From: Bacillota bacterium
GTDB lineage: Bacteria; Bacillota; Bacilli; Paenibacillales; Paenibacillaceae
Length of the DNA: 64,000 nucleotides
Assembly (NCBI GenBank): GCA_023391635.1
Contig: JAEWAQ010000048.1
Location: 124,001 to 188,000 of the forward strand
Direction: 5' to 3'
In this document: piece after piece, positions 33,677-42,675 of the stretch
How the letters are laid out: each line of letters starts with the position of its first letter
Position numbering within the stretch: the first letter of the stretch is position 1
The notes under the pieces: model-generated
What the model saw: the letters and a program-made list of their open reading frames with translations, nothing else
Told to the model about the DNA's origin: nothing
Databases searched by the model: none
Translations under genes and position numbers: made by a program

Positions 33677-35221
33677 TTGCGATTTATGGCAGTATTGACC
33701 GCAGCTGCAATCGCTTTCATATCCGTATTGACGCTTGGCTGCTCCATGGATCAAGGATTCATGCCTTATTCGTCTGCCTCCGATTCCCAGAATGGAAGAC
33801 AGACGACGGACGGCAGGGACGGCCAGAAGAATCTGCCTTCTCTTCGATTATACACGACGGATCAAAGCATGGTTGTGCCAGATCGGATCGGATTATATGA
33901 GCGATACATGAGCGAGCATGCCGGCGTTTCCTTAGATGTGGTCTATTTGCCGCATGCTCAATACCTGGAACAGCTAAATTTGAAATTCGCCGGGAGTGAG
34001 TTTCCCGACGTGTATCAGAGCTGGGCGGGCCCTGACCCGGACTTGATCCAGGCAGGCAAGGTGCTGGCGCTGAATGATTTGATCGATCAGTACGGACCGA
34101 ATATGAAGAAGAGCATCCCCCAGAAGGCTTGGGATGCGGTGACGGTGGATGGACGAATCTACGCGATTCCGCAGCTTTCGGAAACACTGCAGGGTTCTGT
34201 GTTCTACATTCGCAAAGACTGGTTGGATAAACTTGGTCTGGAGATCCCTCGAAACTCGGATGAATTACTCGAAGTGATGCGAGCATTCCGTGACAAAGAC
34301 CCGAACGGTAACGGACTGCATGATGAAATCCCGTTCACGATGCGCGAAAAATTGAGTTGGGCGGAAAATTTAATCGGCATGTGGGGAGTCAATTCCAGAT
34401 ATACCGAAACGTACTATCAGGGCGAACTGATTCTGGGCAGCGTTCATCCGAACTTTGCCCTTTCATTGGATTACTTAAGAACGATGTTTCAGGAGAAGTT
34501 GCTCGATCGCGACTTTTTATTAAACACGCTTTCGATCTGGGATCAGAAGATTTCATCAGGTCTTGTGGGGGTCTGGAACCACTCGCCGCGTTCCGCTTGG
34601 GATTGGCAAAAAGAATTGGATCAGAATATTCCCGACCAACATCCTGATGTCGTCGCCATGCTTACGCCGCAAGGAGCGGGATATGAAGGCCCCGTCGGCA
34701 ACAAATGGAGTCCGATTATCAAGACGTATACCATTATGGCGAATGCCGCGGATCCGATTGCGATCATTCGATATTTCGACTGGTTGTTCAGTGAGGAGGG
34801 CCGACAATTCACTGAGCTTGGGATAGAGGGGGAGACATTTCGGCGTGAAGGGGATGCGATCAAGATTACGGAGGGTCGCGCGGCAGATATCGATTTTTTG
34901 CAGGAAGTGTTTGCGATTCACCCAATCGGTGCGAAGTCGGAGGCGGTAATTCTGAATGAGCCGCGGGCGCTTGAGAAATTGAAAGCCGCATATGATACGG
35001 CCAACGCCCAAGGATTTGTCAGTGAAACAATCGGAATGCCGAATATTGGAAACGACTACAATCTCCATTCGTTGCTCGTTGAGGAAGCGGCTCTGACTAT
35101 CGTTGGGGAGAAGTCGCCTGATGATTACTTGGACTTCGTTTCGAACTGGAGAAAAAATGGCGGGCAGCAATTAATTGATGAACGTACGGCTTGGTATCGC
35201 GAATTTCGGTTGAAGTCGTGA
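33677..35221 (+). CDS. Extracellular sugar-binding lipoprotein (LplA-like)
   Basis: 514 residues. TTG start 7 bases after a textbook aaggagg; a later ATG (33686) is too far from it. Signal peptide with lipobox TLGC (Cys22), charged linker, then a family 1 solute-binding fold with LNLKFAGSEFPDVYQSWAGPDPDLIQAGKVLALNDLIDQYGP, AWDAVTVDGRIYAIPQ, GNKWSPIIKTYTI. Clearly paralogous to the lipoprotein at 42676 (for example DVYQxWxGPD, LNDLIDxYGPNxKKxIPQxAWDAVT). No permease is adjacent; the two-component genes follow at once, so it may feed substrate to the permeases at 40782-42610 or act with the kinase in sensing. Confidence 0.92.
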   Translation: MRFMAVLTAAAIAFISVLTLGCSMDQGFMPYSSASDSQNGRQTTDGRDGQKNLPSLRLYTTDQSMVVPDRIGLYERYMSEHAGVSLDVVYLPHAQYLEQLNLKFAGSEFPDVYQSWAGPDPDLIQAGKVLALNDLIDQYGPNMKKSIPQKAWDAVTVDGRIYAIPQLSETLQGSVFYIRKDWLDKLGLEIPRNSDELLEVMRAFRDKDPNGNGLHDEIPFTMREKLSWAENLIGMWGVNSRYTETYYQGELILGSVHPNFALSLDYLRTMFQEKLLDRDFLLNTLSIWDQKISSGLVGVWNHSPRSAWDWQKELDQNIPDQHPDVVAMLTPQGAGYEGPVGNKWSPIIKTYTIMANAADPIAIIRYFDWLFSEEGRQFTELGIEGETFRREGDAIKITEGRAADIDFLQEVFAIHPIGAKSEAVILNEPRALEKLKAAYDTANAQGFVSETIGMPNIGNDYNLHSLLVEEAALTIVGEKSPDDYLDFVSNWRKNGGQQLIDERTAWYREFRLKS

Positions 35222-35270
35222 GTAAGCGGACTGAAGCCCGGGACGCTGGCGGCACAACGGGAGGAGACCT

Positions 35271-37067
35271 ATGCTGCGTGTAATCGCCGCTTCATTGAAA
35301 TGGAAATTCGTCAGTTTGATGATCGTCGTCATCGTACTGACGGTGTCCATTATCGGCATTTTCAGCTATATGGATACCTCTCGTACATTTCAGCGAGACG
35401 TTGAACACTTTAGCGAGCAAATTTTGAAACAGGCCAACTTCAATCTGAATCAATACTACCAATCCTACGAGCAAGGATTTCTACTCATGGGATCCAGTGC
35501 CGAAGTAAAGAAATGGATGGGCCTGTCACCCGACGATACGATGGCAAAGGCGTTCACTTTTTATGATATCAAAGACAACTATATTTTTCCGTTCATGTCC
35601 AAGCATCCAGAAATCCGGTCAATCTCGCTGCTGTCGGAGCAAGGGAACGAAATCCATGTAGAAAATGGGTATTTCCGATTGATTAAAGACTATTCGTTGC
35701 AGAATGAACCGTGGCTGGAAGAAGTGCGGTCGGCAGATAAGCTATTCGTCAAGACAGGTAGAAGCGACGTCTATTTGCTGACAAATACGGCTTCCGATTC
35801 TAGTTTAGTCATGAGTTTGGTTAAACAATTCGGCAATAATGGCAATGGGTTGATCAAGATGGATATCTCACTTGAACCCGTGCAGCACATATTGCGCGAG
35901 ATAGATCTTGGCCAGACGGGCGTCAGTCTGGTTAGCGATGCTTCAAACCGCGTGATGGTCCATCCGGACGATACGCAGATTGGCGGAATGCTGCCGGAAG
36001 ATATAAAGGGACAGCTGGCAGAACGAGAGAACGGGTGGTTTCTGCGGGAGGGAACAGGGGATATGGTTATTTTCGAGACGATGTCCAGCACCAACTGGAA
36101 AACAATCGCGATCATCCCCTACAGCGAGATAAATAAGAGTATTATCCGTGTGCGGAATGTGACGATTGTGACCACGCTTGTAGCACTTGCCTTGTCCGTG
36201 TTGCTGGTCATTTCATTGACCTCTTCCGTCACGCGGCGCTTGACCCAGCTGAGGCGTATTATACGTCGGACCCAATCGGGCCAGATTTACGTTCGCGCAC
36301 CTGCGGATGGCTACGATGAAGTGGCGGACCTGGGCGTGGCGTATAATGAAATGTTGGACAGATTGGATCAATCGGTGCATGCGTTAGCTGACTCCAAGCT
36401 GAAGCAGCAGCAGGCAACAATGACAGCGATGCAGTCGCAGATCAATTCCCATTTCTTATATAACACGCTCGAATCGATCAATTCCATGGCGAATCTCGTC
36501 GATCATCGGGAAATCGAAATGACCGCGATCAATTTATCCAAGATGCTGCGTTACGCCGCCAACTACGAGAAATCGCTTGTTCCGCTAGAAGAAGAAATCA
36601 ATCATACTCTACGTTACCTGGCCATATGCAAGCTGAGATTCAATGACAAGATAACTTATGAATTTACGATTGATGACCCCTGCCACAAACTGCTATGCCT
36701 GAAGGCGATCGTCCAACCAGTAGTAGAAAATTCTTTGCGCCATGGCATCGAACGAACGGGGCGGCCTATGCATATCGTTATCCGGGCGTGCACCGAAAAC
36801 ACCCACATGTTGATCCGGGTATCGGATAATGGCGCAGGCTATTCAGCCGAAGCGCTGGAACAGCTGCAAGAGAAGCTTGCGCTTCCGGATGACAACGAAG
36901 CCTACCATGAATTGTCCCGCATCGGCCTATTAAATGTACATTATCGTATACGCATGGATGATAGTCACCGTTCATCGGGGCTGCGAGTGTATAACAATGC
37001 CGAAGGGGCGGTTACTGAATTGCGCGTGCCGATCAGAACAGCGACCAGGGAGGCGAGTTCAACATGA
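35271..37067 (+). CDS. YesM-family sensor histidine kinase
   Basis: 598 residues. Helix about 12-35, extracellular dCache-like sensor (about 40-290, with GQTGVSLVSDASNRVMVHPDD and WKTIAIIPYSEINKS), second helix about 296-318, HAMP about 320-370, His_kinase H-box QINSHFLYNTLESIN (His394), HATPase_c with QPVVENSLRHGIE and SDNGAGYS. Its stop overlaps the response regulator start by four bases (ATGA). Positioned inside the polysaccharide locus, between the lone binding lipoprotein and the secreted beta-helix protein. Confidence 0.94.
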   Translation: MLRVIAASLKWKFVSLMIVVIVLTVSIIGIFSYMDTSRTFQRDVEHFSEQILKQANFNLNQYYQSYEQGFLLMGSSAEVKKWMGLSPDDTMAKAFTFYDIKDNYIFPFMSKHPEIRSISLLSEQGNEIHVENGYFRLIKDYSLQNEPWLEEVRSADKLFVKTGRSDVYLLTNTASDSSLVMSLVKQFGNNGNGLIKMDISLEPVQHILREIDLGQTGVSLVSDASNRVMVHPDDTQIGGMLPEDIKGQLAERENGWFLREGTGDMVIFETMSSTNWKTIAIIPYSEINKSIIRVRNVTIVTTLVALALSVLLVISLTSSVTRRLTQLRRIIRRTQSGQIYVRAPADGYDEVADLGVAYNEMLDRLDQSVHALADSKLKQQQATMTAMQSQINSHFLYNTLESINSMANLVDHREIEMTAINLSKMLRYAANYEKSLVPLEEEINHTLRYLAICKLRFNDKITYEFTIDDPCHKLLCLKAIVQPVVENSLRHGIERTGRPMHIVIRACTENTHMLIRVSDNGAGYSAEALEQLQEKLALPDDNEAYHELSRIGLLNVHYRIRMDDSHRSSGLRVYNNAEGAVTELRVPIRTATREASST

Positions 37068-38152
37068 ATCGGGTATTGATCGTGGACGACGAGCATCTCA
37101 TTCGATCCAGCCTGAGCAAAAAGTGCTCTGCAGTCCATCCGTCTATCGTCGTGTCCGGTACGGCAGAAGATGGTCAGCAGGCTATGGATTGGCTGAAAGC
37201 CTACTATGCGGATATCTGTATTACGGATGTTAGCATGCCGAATATGAATGGATTAGCATTAATAGAGGAGATTAAGCGTAACTACCCGTGGATGCATTAC
37301 TTCGTGGTCTCCAGCTATGACGATTTCAACTTCGTTCGGCAGAGCCTGCAGCAAGGCGCTGTTGATTACATTCTGAAACCCATTGAGCAGGAGGCGCTGG
37401 CGGCGGCGCTGAATAAGGCGTCCGGAAAGATCAAGCAAGAGCGGGAGGATCGGGCTTCTGCATTGATGGTGCAGCACTTGCCCCATCATCGAGATCTATT
37501 GGAGCAATGGGTTGAGCGGATGAAGTTGGGCGAGCTATCGACATTTCCGCTTCTCGTGGTCGATACGCTGGATATTTTGGAGAACTGGGCCGGGAATCGA
37601 CTCGATTTGCTTACGAGTTTGTCCTTCGTATGGCTGAAGGTCGTCAATGAGGAGCTTAGCAAAGATCGAATCGAAATCGTACTCGAAGAAGGATTCGATA
37701 TCGGACTTGGCGATGTGACGATGGCTTGGGAGAAGACGCGCTTTTATTTCCGATTATGCGCAGTTCGCAGATTGGAAGAAGGGGCTTCAATGATCTACGA
37801 AGCCTGTAAGGCTGTGAAGGACCATCCGACGCGCAAGGCAATAGAGGATGCCAAACAATTCATTCGATTGAATTTCGCCAGTAAGCTCAGTCTGCAGCGA
37901 ATCGCAGAAGAAGCTTGGATGAGCAAAAGCTATTTCACCAATATATTCAAGCAGGAGACGGGAATGACGGTGTGGCAATATGTGGCGGCTTTGCGTATGG
38001 ACGAAGCTCGTAAGTTACTGCTTGCAACCCCGCTGAAAATGTATGAAATCGCGCAGAGAGTCGGATACGAAAATAGCGTATATTTCACGCAATTGTTCAA
38101 GGAGTTCTATGGTCTAACGCCATCGGAGTACAAGCGAAGGATGGAGTCCTGA
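37064..38152 (+). CDS. YesN-type response regulator (receiver + AraC HTH)
   Basis: 362 residues, shorter than the 439-residue paralogue at 19511 because the middle region is reduced. Receiver with DDE at 8-10, Asp55 (ICITDVSMPNMNG) and Lys in DYILKPIEQEAL; AraC double HTH at about 260-362 (LSLQRIAEEAWMSKSYFTNIFKQETG, YEIAQRVGYENSVYFTQLFKEFYGLTPSEYK). Translationally coupled to its kinase. Candidate target sites are the repeats at 33588 and the promoters of the beta-helix and importer genes downstream. A terminator hairpin follows at 38212. Confidence 0.95.
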   Translation: MNRVLIVDDEHLIRSSLSKKCSAVHPSIVVSGTAEDGQQAMDWLKAYYADICITDVSMPNMNGLALIEEIKRNYPWMHYFVVSSYDDFNFVRQSLQQGAVDYILKPIEQEALAAALNKASGKIKQEREDRASALMVQHLPHHRDLLEQWVERMKLGELSTFPLLVVDTLDILENWAGNRLDLLTSLSFVWLKVVNEELSKDRIEIVLEEGFDIGLGDVTMAWEKTRFYFRLCAVRRLEEGASMIYEACKAVKDHPTRKAIEDAKQFIRLNFASKLSLQRIAEEAWMSKSYFTNIFKQETGMTVWQYVAALRMDEARKLLLATPLKMYEIAQRVGYENSVYFTQLFKEFYGLTPSEYKRRMES

Positions 38153-38211
38153 GGCCGGGAGGTGGGGGAATCGACCAAACACCTCAACATACGAATATAA
38201 ATCGGAACATT

Positions 38212-38237
38212 CTCTCACTGCTTTTGGTGAGAGTTTT
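38212..38237 (+). terminator. Rho-independent terminator after the two-component genes
   Basis: ctctcac (38212-38218) pairs perfectly with gtgagag (38227-38233), followed by tttt. Confidence 0.8.
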
Positions 38238-38428
38238 CTGTATATTCTGAATGTATTCAGCATTTCTTTGAAAAAGATGAAAATCGAGTGGGAGGTGATT
38301 TTAGAGAAGGAGACGAAATAGGCAGCCATAGGGCAAGTGATCCGCTCTGCCATTACGCAATTCTTTGCAATGGGAAGGGCCGTTCATGCAGCCGGACGGT
38401 AAATCGAAATGGACGAGGAGGCTAATTT

Positions 38429-40582
38429 ATGAAACAAGGAAGATCGACTTGGTGGGTAACCGCTTTGCTGGTTGTCTCTTTGGTATTGCCTTTCTTGCCG
38501 GCTACTGCACATGCAGAAGAGAATATCGTGATCGTCCCGTTGGAAAAAGAACGGGCGGGTAATTACATTCAAGTAAATGACATTAAGGCAAAGTTTCCGC
38601 AATACGATTGGACGGATCCATCGCTTAAGTTTTATGTCACGATACCCGCCGGACAATATAAACACGTGCGGATCGGCGGGCTTCCCGATCGCAGAGGCAA
38701 GTCGCCGGTTATCATTACGAACACGGGAGGACAAGTGAGAATCGGAGGAACCGGCCTTCCCGAATCCGATTGGTCGGACAACACGCTCTGGATAAGCGGA
38801 GGCGCCAATTGGAAGATCACCGGCGAGTATAACGCGGCAAACGGCACGGGGAATGCCAACTTTACCGGACATCAGAACGGCAACTATGCGAACAGCAGCG
38901 GACATTACGGGATTGAGATCAAGGACGCCAAGATTTTCGGCATCAAGATCAGCGAAACGACCGATTTTGAAATGTCGTTCATCGAGATATCCAAAACAGG
39001 ATTCGCCGGTATGGCCGTCAAGACCGACTTTCAGCCCAGTCCTCCCATGGAGAATGTCAGCATTCACGATATGTATGTTCATGATACGAAGGATGAAGGC
39101 ATGTACATCGGCCATACGAACGACGTCGCAGCGAATCAACATAAATTCATCAACCTGCAAGTATTCAACAACAGGATCGTTCGCACCGGCGCGGAAGGGT
39201 TGCAAATTTCCCACATGGGAGATGGAAGCAGGGTGCATCACAATGTCATCTTGATGAGCGCTCTCGGTTGGAAATCTCCATTCCAGCACTATCAAAATTT
39301 CGGTATGCAAATCGTAGCCAGGGATGGCGATATGGAAATCGATCACAATATCCTGATTGGCGCGGCCGGCAATTTGTTCAACATCCGTTTTGTCGCAACA
39401 GCTGCGGAACGAAGCAATCCGCCGGGTGAAGTCGATGTTCATCACAACTACTTTTCGCACAGCCGCGGAGATTTCTCCTATCTGTTCGAACCGAAGAGCG
39501 GAGCCAGCAATAATAATTTGACTTCGAAGCTGTTGTTCCGCGACAACATGGTCAAGCATTTAGATTATCAATTATCGGAAGCCATTAATAAAAATGTAAA
39601 TAACAACAATGTTTTCAACAATATCAATGTGAACGCCGTCAATCCGTTCGTATTCAGCAACAACAAGTACGAGGGACCGCAGCAATTTATCATCTGGCAG
39701 GATGACCCGAATAAGCGATTGCCGAACGTGACGGATACCGGAAATCAGAGAACGACGATTGCGCCTGTTCAGTTCATGGACAGCACGTTCGCCCCCGGTT
39801 TCGATTATTTGAAAGTGGAGAATTGGTTTCCCAAGCTGCTGAGCACGGATGTTTATGTCCAAGATATGTATAACAAAGATATCTATTACAAGTCGGGCGA
39901 TTATGTGATGTACGTTGGGAAAATGTATAAGTGCCTGCTGGATCATAACGGCCAGCAATATACGCCGGGGTCCGCTCCTTCCGTATGGCAGGAGGTTCCG
40001 GTCATGACGGACGACTTGAGACTCGATCCGAATTCGCCGCATCAGGGAATCGGACTGCTGGATATGCCCGGCGGCAATCCGTCGCATACCCTTCAGTTGA
40101 TTGTGCCGACTGATGCAGGGGCGGCGGTTGGCAGCCCACCCTTCCCGATGAACTATGCATTCGATGGGAATGTCGCCTACAATGCTTCCACCGGCGAGTT
40201 GTCGGGTGGCAGTACGGGCGAGTTAGCGCCCTACTATGCGAATCGATATGGCTATATCGATTTCGGGCCGAACTGGGCGAATGTCCGCATCGCTGAAACT
40301 TGGACCTATTATCGAGCATGGAGTCATGACGACTCCAAGCCATATGTCGAATTGTGGTGGGATTCCAACAAGGATACGGTGAATGACAGCGGTCTAAGCG
40401 AGACATCCATCAACTTCAACACGGCGCTGAATCTGAATACGCTCGGATCGGAGAAGTGGATATTGGACGGCCGATACATGAATCCCATCACGCCTAAAGC
40501 GCGTTATCTGATTTTGAAATCACCGACCGTAACGACGCAGAGAGCGTTGGAATACGCCATTCTCGGTTGGATGGAAAACTAA
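38429..40582 (+). CDS. Secreted right-handed beta-helix protein with chitin-binding-like module
   Basis: 717 residues. Signal peptide of about 30 residues (…ATAHA-EE). Residues about 60-440 have short repeating turns (VSIHDMYVHDTKDEGMYIGHT, LQVFNNRIVRTGAEGLQIS, SRVHHNVI, MEIDHNILIG, VDVHHNYFSH) typical of parallel beta-helix proteins such as polysaccharide lyases and epimerases. About 485-525 (YYKSGDYVMYVGKMYKCLLDH...W) resembles a CBM5/12 module; the last 180 residues look like a beta-sandwich. The helix is related to the second helix of the giant protein at 44336. Probably cleaves or modifies an extracellular glycan; catalytic residues cannot be assigned. Ribosome binding site gaggagg. Confidence 0.82.
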   Translation: MKQGRSTWWVTALLVVSLVLPFLPATAHAEENIVIVPLEKERAGNYIQVNDIKAKFPQYDWTDPSLKFYVTIPAGQYKHVRIGGLPDRRGKSPVIITNTGGQVRIGGTGLPESDWSDNTLWISGGANWKITGEYNAANGTGNANFTGHQNGNYANSSGHYGIEIKDAKIFGIKISETTDFEMSFIEISKTGFAGMAVKTDFQPSPPMENVSIHDMYVHDTKDEGMYIGHTNDVAANQHKFINLQVFNNRIVRTGAEGLQISHMGDGSRVHHNVILMSALGWKSPFQHYQNFGMQIVARDGDMEIDHNILIGAAGNLFNIRFVATAAERSNPPGEVDVHHNYFSHSRGDFSYLFEPKSGASNNNLTSKLLFRDNMVKHLDYQLSEAINKNVNNNNVFNNINVNAVNPFVFSNNKYEGPQQFIIWQDDPNKRLPNVTDTGNQRTTIAPVQFMDSTFAPGFDYLKVENWFPKLLSTDVYVQDMYNKDIYYKSGDYVMYVGKMYKCLLDHNGQQYTPGSAPSVWQEVPVMTDDLRLDPNSPHQGIGLLDMPGGNPSHTLQLIVPTDAGAAVGSPPFPMNYAFDGNVAYNASTGELSGGSTGELAPYYANRYGYIDFGPNWANVRIAETWTYYRAWSHDDSKPYVELWWDSNKDTVNDSGLSETSINFNTALNLNTLGSEKWILDGRYMNPITPKARYLILKSPTVTTQRALEYAILGWMEN

Positions 40583-40612
40583 AAGTGAACTCCTTCTATA
40601 TCGAATCTTACG

Positions 40613-40642
40613 AAACCGCCAGAGTGCTCTCTGGCGGTTTTT
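40613..40642 (+). terminator. Rho-independent terminator after the beta-helix gene
   Basis: AAACCGCCAGAG (40613-40624) and CTCTGGCGGTTT (40629-40640) form a perfect 12-bp stem over a TGCT loop, with a T-run to 40642. Confidence 0.92.
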
Positions 40643-40718
40643 CCATTTTGTGACCCGTCCCCAAATAACCTCTCAGTCAAAAAAGTAATATATCCATGCA
40701 AGTAGAAATATGCCCTCA

Positions 40719-40747
40719 TTGTTGGGGCACGCCTTCGTTCCTATACT
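40719..40747 (+). promoter_or_regulatory. Promoter of the Lpl-type importer operon
   Basis: TTGTTG (40719-40724), 17-base spacer, TATACT (40742-40747), 35 bases before the permease start. It falls inside the frame's upstream extension, supporting the shorter permease. Confidence 0.55.
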
Positions 40748-40781
40748 GAAAATAACAAGTCCAACGACGAAGGAGATCGCC

Positions 40782-41717
40782 ATGGAACGAGCCCCTAAGA
40801 CGGCTGCTGCGAACGTATCTTTGCTGTCTTTCATTTTGAAGCATCGCGCCTTATACCTCATGTTGCTGCCAGGAATCATCTATTTGCTCACCTTCAAATA
40901 TATCCCTCTCCTTGGAAGTGTAATCGCATTCAAGGACTACAACATATACAAGGGCATATGGGAAAGCGATTGGGTCGGGCTTAAGTATTTTGAGCAATTT
41001 TTCAATTATTCGCAATTTACGCGCCTCATTCGCAACACGCTTGCCATCAGCTTTTTTCAGCTCCTATTTGATTTTCCTGCACCGATCGTATTGGCTTTAT
41101 TGTTGAACGAACTGCGCCATTATGCATTCAAGCGCACCGTCCAGACGATTTTATATTTGCCCAATTTTTTGTCTTGGGTCATTATCGGCGGGTTCGGCTA
41201 CATGCTGTTATCACCGCAATCCGGATTGATCAACCAGTGGATCCAGGCGCTTGGCGGCGAACCGGTCCATTTCCTGCAGTCTCCCGGCTACTTCCGATCT
41301 ATCATCGTGGCAAGCGGTGTTTGGAAGGACATGGGTTGGAATGCGATCATTTTCCTTGCGGCGCTGGCGGGTATAAGCCCTCCGCTCTACGAAGCGGCGA
41401 GGATCGACGGGGCAGGGCGCTGGAAACAGTTCGTCCATGTCACGATTCCCGGCATTTTGCCCGCCTTGATGCTGGTGCTGCTGCTGCGAATTGGCCATTC
41501 CATGGACTTGAGCTTTGAGCAGATCAATATTTTCCTGAATCCGATCACCTATTCGACAGGAGACGTCCTGGATACGTATTCGTACCGGGAAGGCATCGTG
41601 CGCTTGCAGTATAGCATGACGACAGCAATCGGGCTATTTAAGGCAGTCTTAGGCCTCCTGTTGCTTCTGATCGCGAACCGGGCCAGCAAGCTGACAACGG
41701 GCCAGAGCATTTTTTAG
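40782..41717 (+). CDS. Carbohydrate ABC transporter permease (LplB-like)
   Basis: 311-residue permease with six predicted helices and the EAA loop YEAARIDGAGRWKQFVHVTIPG. The IIYLLTFKYIPLLGSVIAFKDYNIYKGIWES opening is the LplB hallmark of the oligosaccharide importers common in Paenibacillus. ATG 40782 has aaggaga just upstream; the frame extension to 40710 crosses the promoter. First gene of a three-gene importer operon (permease, permease, lipoprotein) without its own ATPase. Confidence 0.94.
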   Translation: MERAPKTAAANVSLLSFILKHRALYLMLLPGIIYLLTFKYIPLLGSVIAFKDYNIYKGIWESDWVGLKYFEQFFNYSQFTRLIRNTLAISFFQLLFDFPAPIVLALLLNELRHYAFKRTVQTILYLPNFLSWVIIGGFGYMLLSPQSGLINQWIQALGGEPVHFLQSPGYFRSIIVASGVWKDMGWNAIIFLAALAGISPPLYEAARIDGAGRWKQFVHVTIPGILPALMLVLLLRIGHSMDLSFEQINIFLNPITYSTGDVLDTYSYREGIVRLQYSMTTAIGLFKAVLGLLLLLIANRASKLTTGQSIF

Positions 41718-41731
41718 AGAGGAGAGAACCC

Positions 41732-42610
41732 ATGCAATTCCGCAGAACGATTGGCGAAAAAATATTCGATTCCTTGAATGTAATCGTCTTGCTTGTGGCT
41801 TGCGTTTCAGTTGTCGTACCAATCGCGCATGTAATCGCCAGTTCCTTGAGCTCCCCGCAGGCGATTATCCATTCCAAAGTAAGCCTATGGCCTGTCGGAT
41901 TCAACTTGGACAATTACGAAACGGTCATGCGCAACGACAAGTTCTGGCGCGCATTCGGCGTATCTGTGTTTGTCGTCATTGTAGGTACTTTATTGAATCT
42001 GGCCATGACGGTATATACCGCATATCCATTGTCGAAGAGCTACCTGCGGGGAAGAAACGCCCTGCTCATGTACATTGTCATTACGATGATCTTTTATCCG
42101 CCGATGATCCCGCTGTACCTCGTCGTGAAGGAAGTCGGTCTGATCAACACGGTGTGGGCGCTGATCATTCCCGCGGCATTGTCGCAATTCAACATGCTCA
42201 TCTGTTTGACATTTTTTCGATCGCTGCCTGAAGAGCTGTTTGAGTCGGCGCGTATGGACGGTCTTTCGGAATATCGGATGATTACACGGATTGCCGTGCC
42301 GCTGTCGATGCCAATCATGGTCACATTAGGTTTATTTTATGCGGTATCTCACTGGAACAACTACGTTGCTTCGCTTCTTTATATTACGAAGGAAGCACTT
42401 CGCCCGCTGCAGCTGTATATGTACTACATCGTGGCGAGGAACGAAATGAGCGATCTGATGTCTGTCGTGAACGAAGTCACGCTGACGACCAGTCCCCAGG
42501 GCTTGCAGATGGCGACAATTATGGTGGCAACCATTCCGATCGTGCTCATCTACCCGTTCATTCAGAAGCATTTCGTCAAAGGCGCTTTGCTTGGATCGAT
42601 CAAGGAGTAG
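41732..42610 (+). CDS. Carbohydrate ABC transporter permease (LplC/YtcP-like)
   Basis: 292-residue second permease with six helices. EAA loop ESARMDGLSEYRMITRIAVPLS; the closing FVKGALLGSIKE is typical of LplC/YtcP proteins. Follows the first permease by 14 bases behind gagaggagag. Forms the channel heterodimer with the LplB-like subunit. Confidence 0.95.
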   Translation: MQFRRTIGEKIFDSLNVIVLLVACVSVVVPIAHVIASSLSSPQAIIHSKVSLWPVGFNLDNYETVMRNDKFWRAFGVSVFVVIVGTLLNLAMTVYTAYPLSKSYLRGRNALLMYIVITMIFYPPMIPLYLVVKEVGLINTVWALIIPAALSQFNMLICLTFFRSLPEELFESARMDGLSEYRMITRIAVPLSMPIMVTLGLFYAVSHWNNYVASLLYITKEALRPLQLYMYYIVARNEMSDLMSVVNEVTLTTSPQGLQMATIMVATIPIVLIYPFIQKHFVKGALLGSIKE

Positions 42611-42675
42611 CTCCACAGACGTTGTTTATTGGCGAAAGCCATGAACATAAAAACATGCCAGGAGGTCAAAAAAAG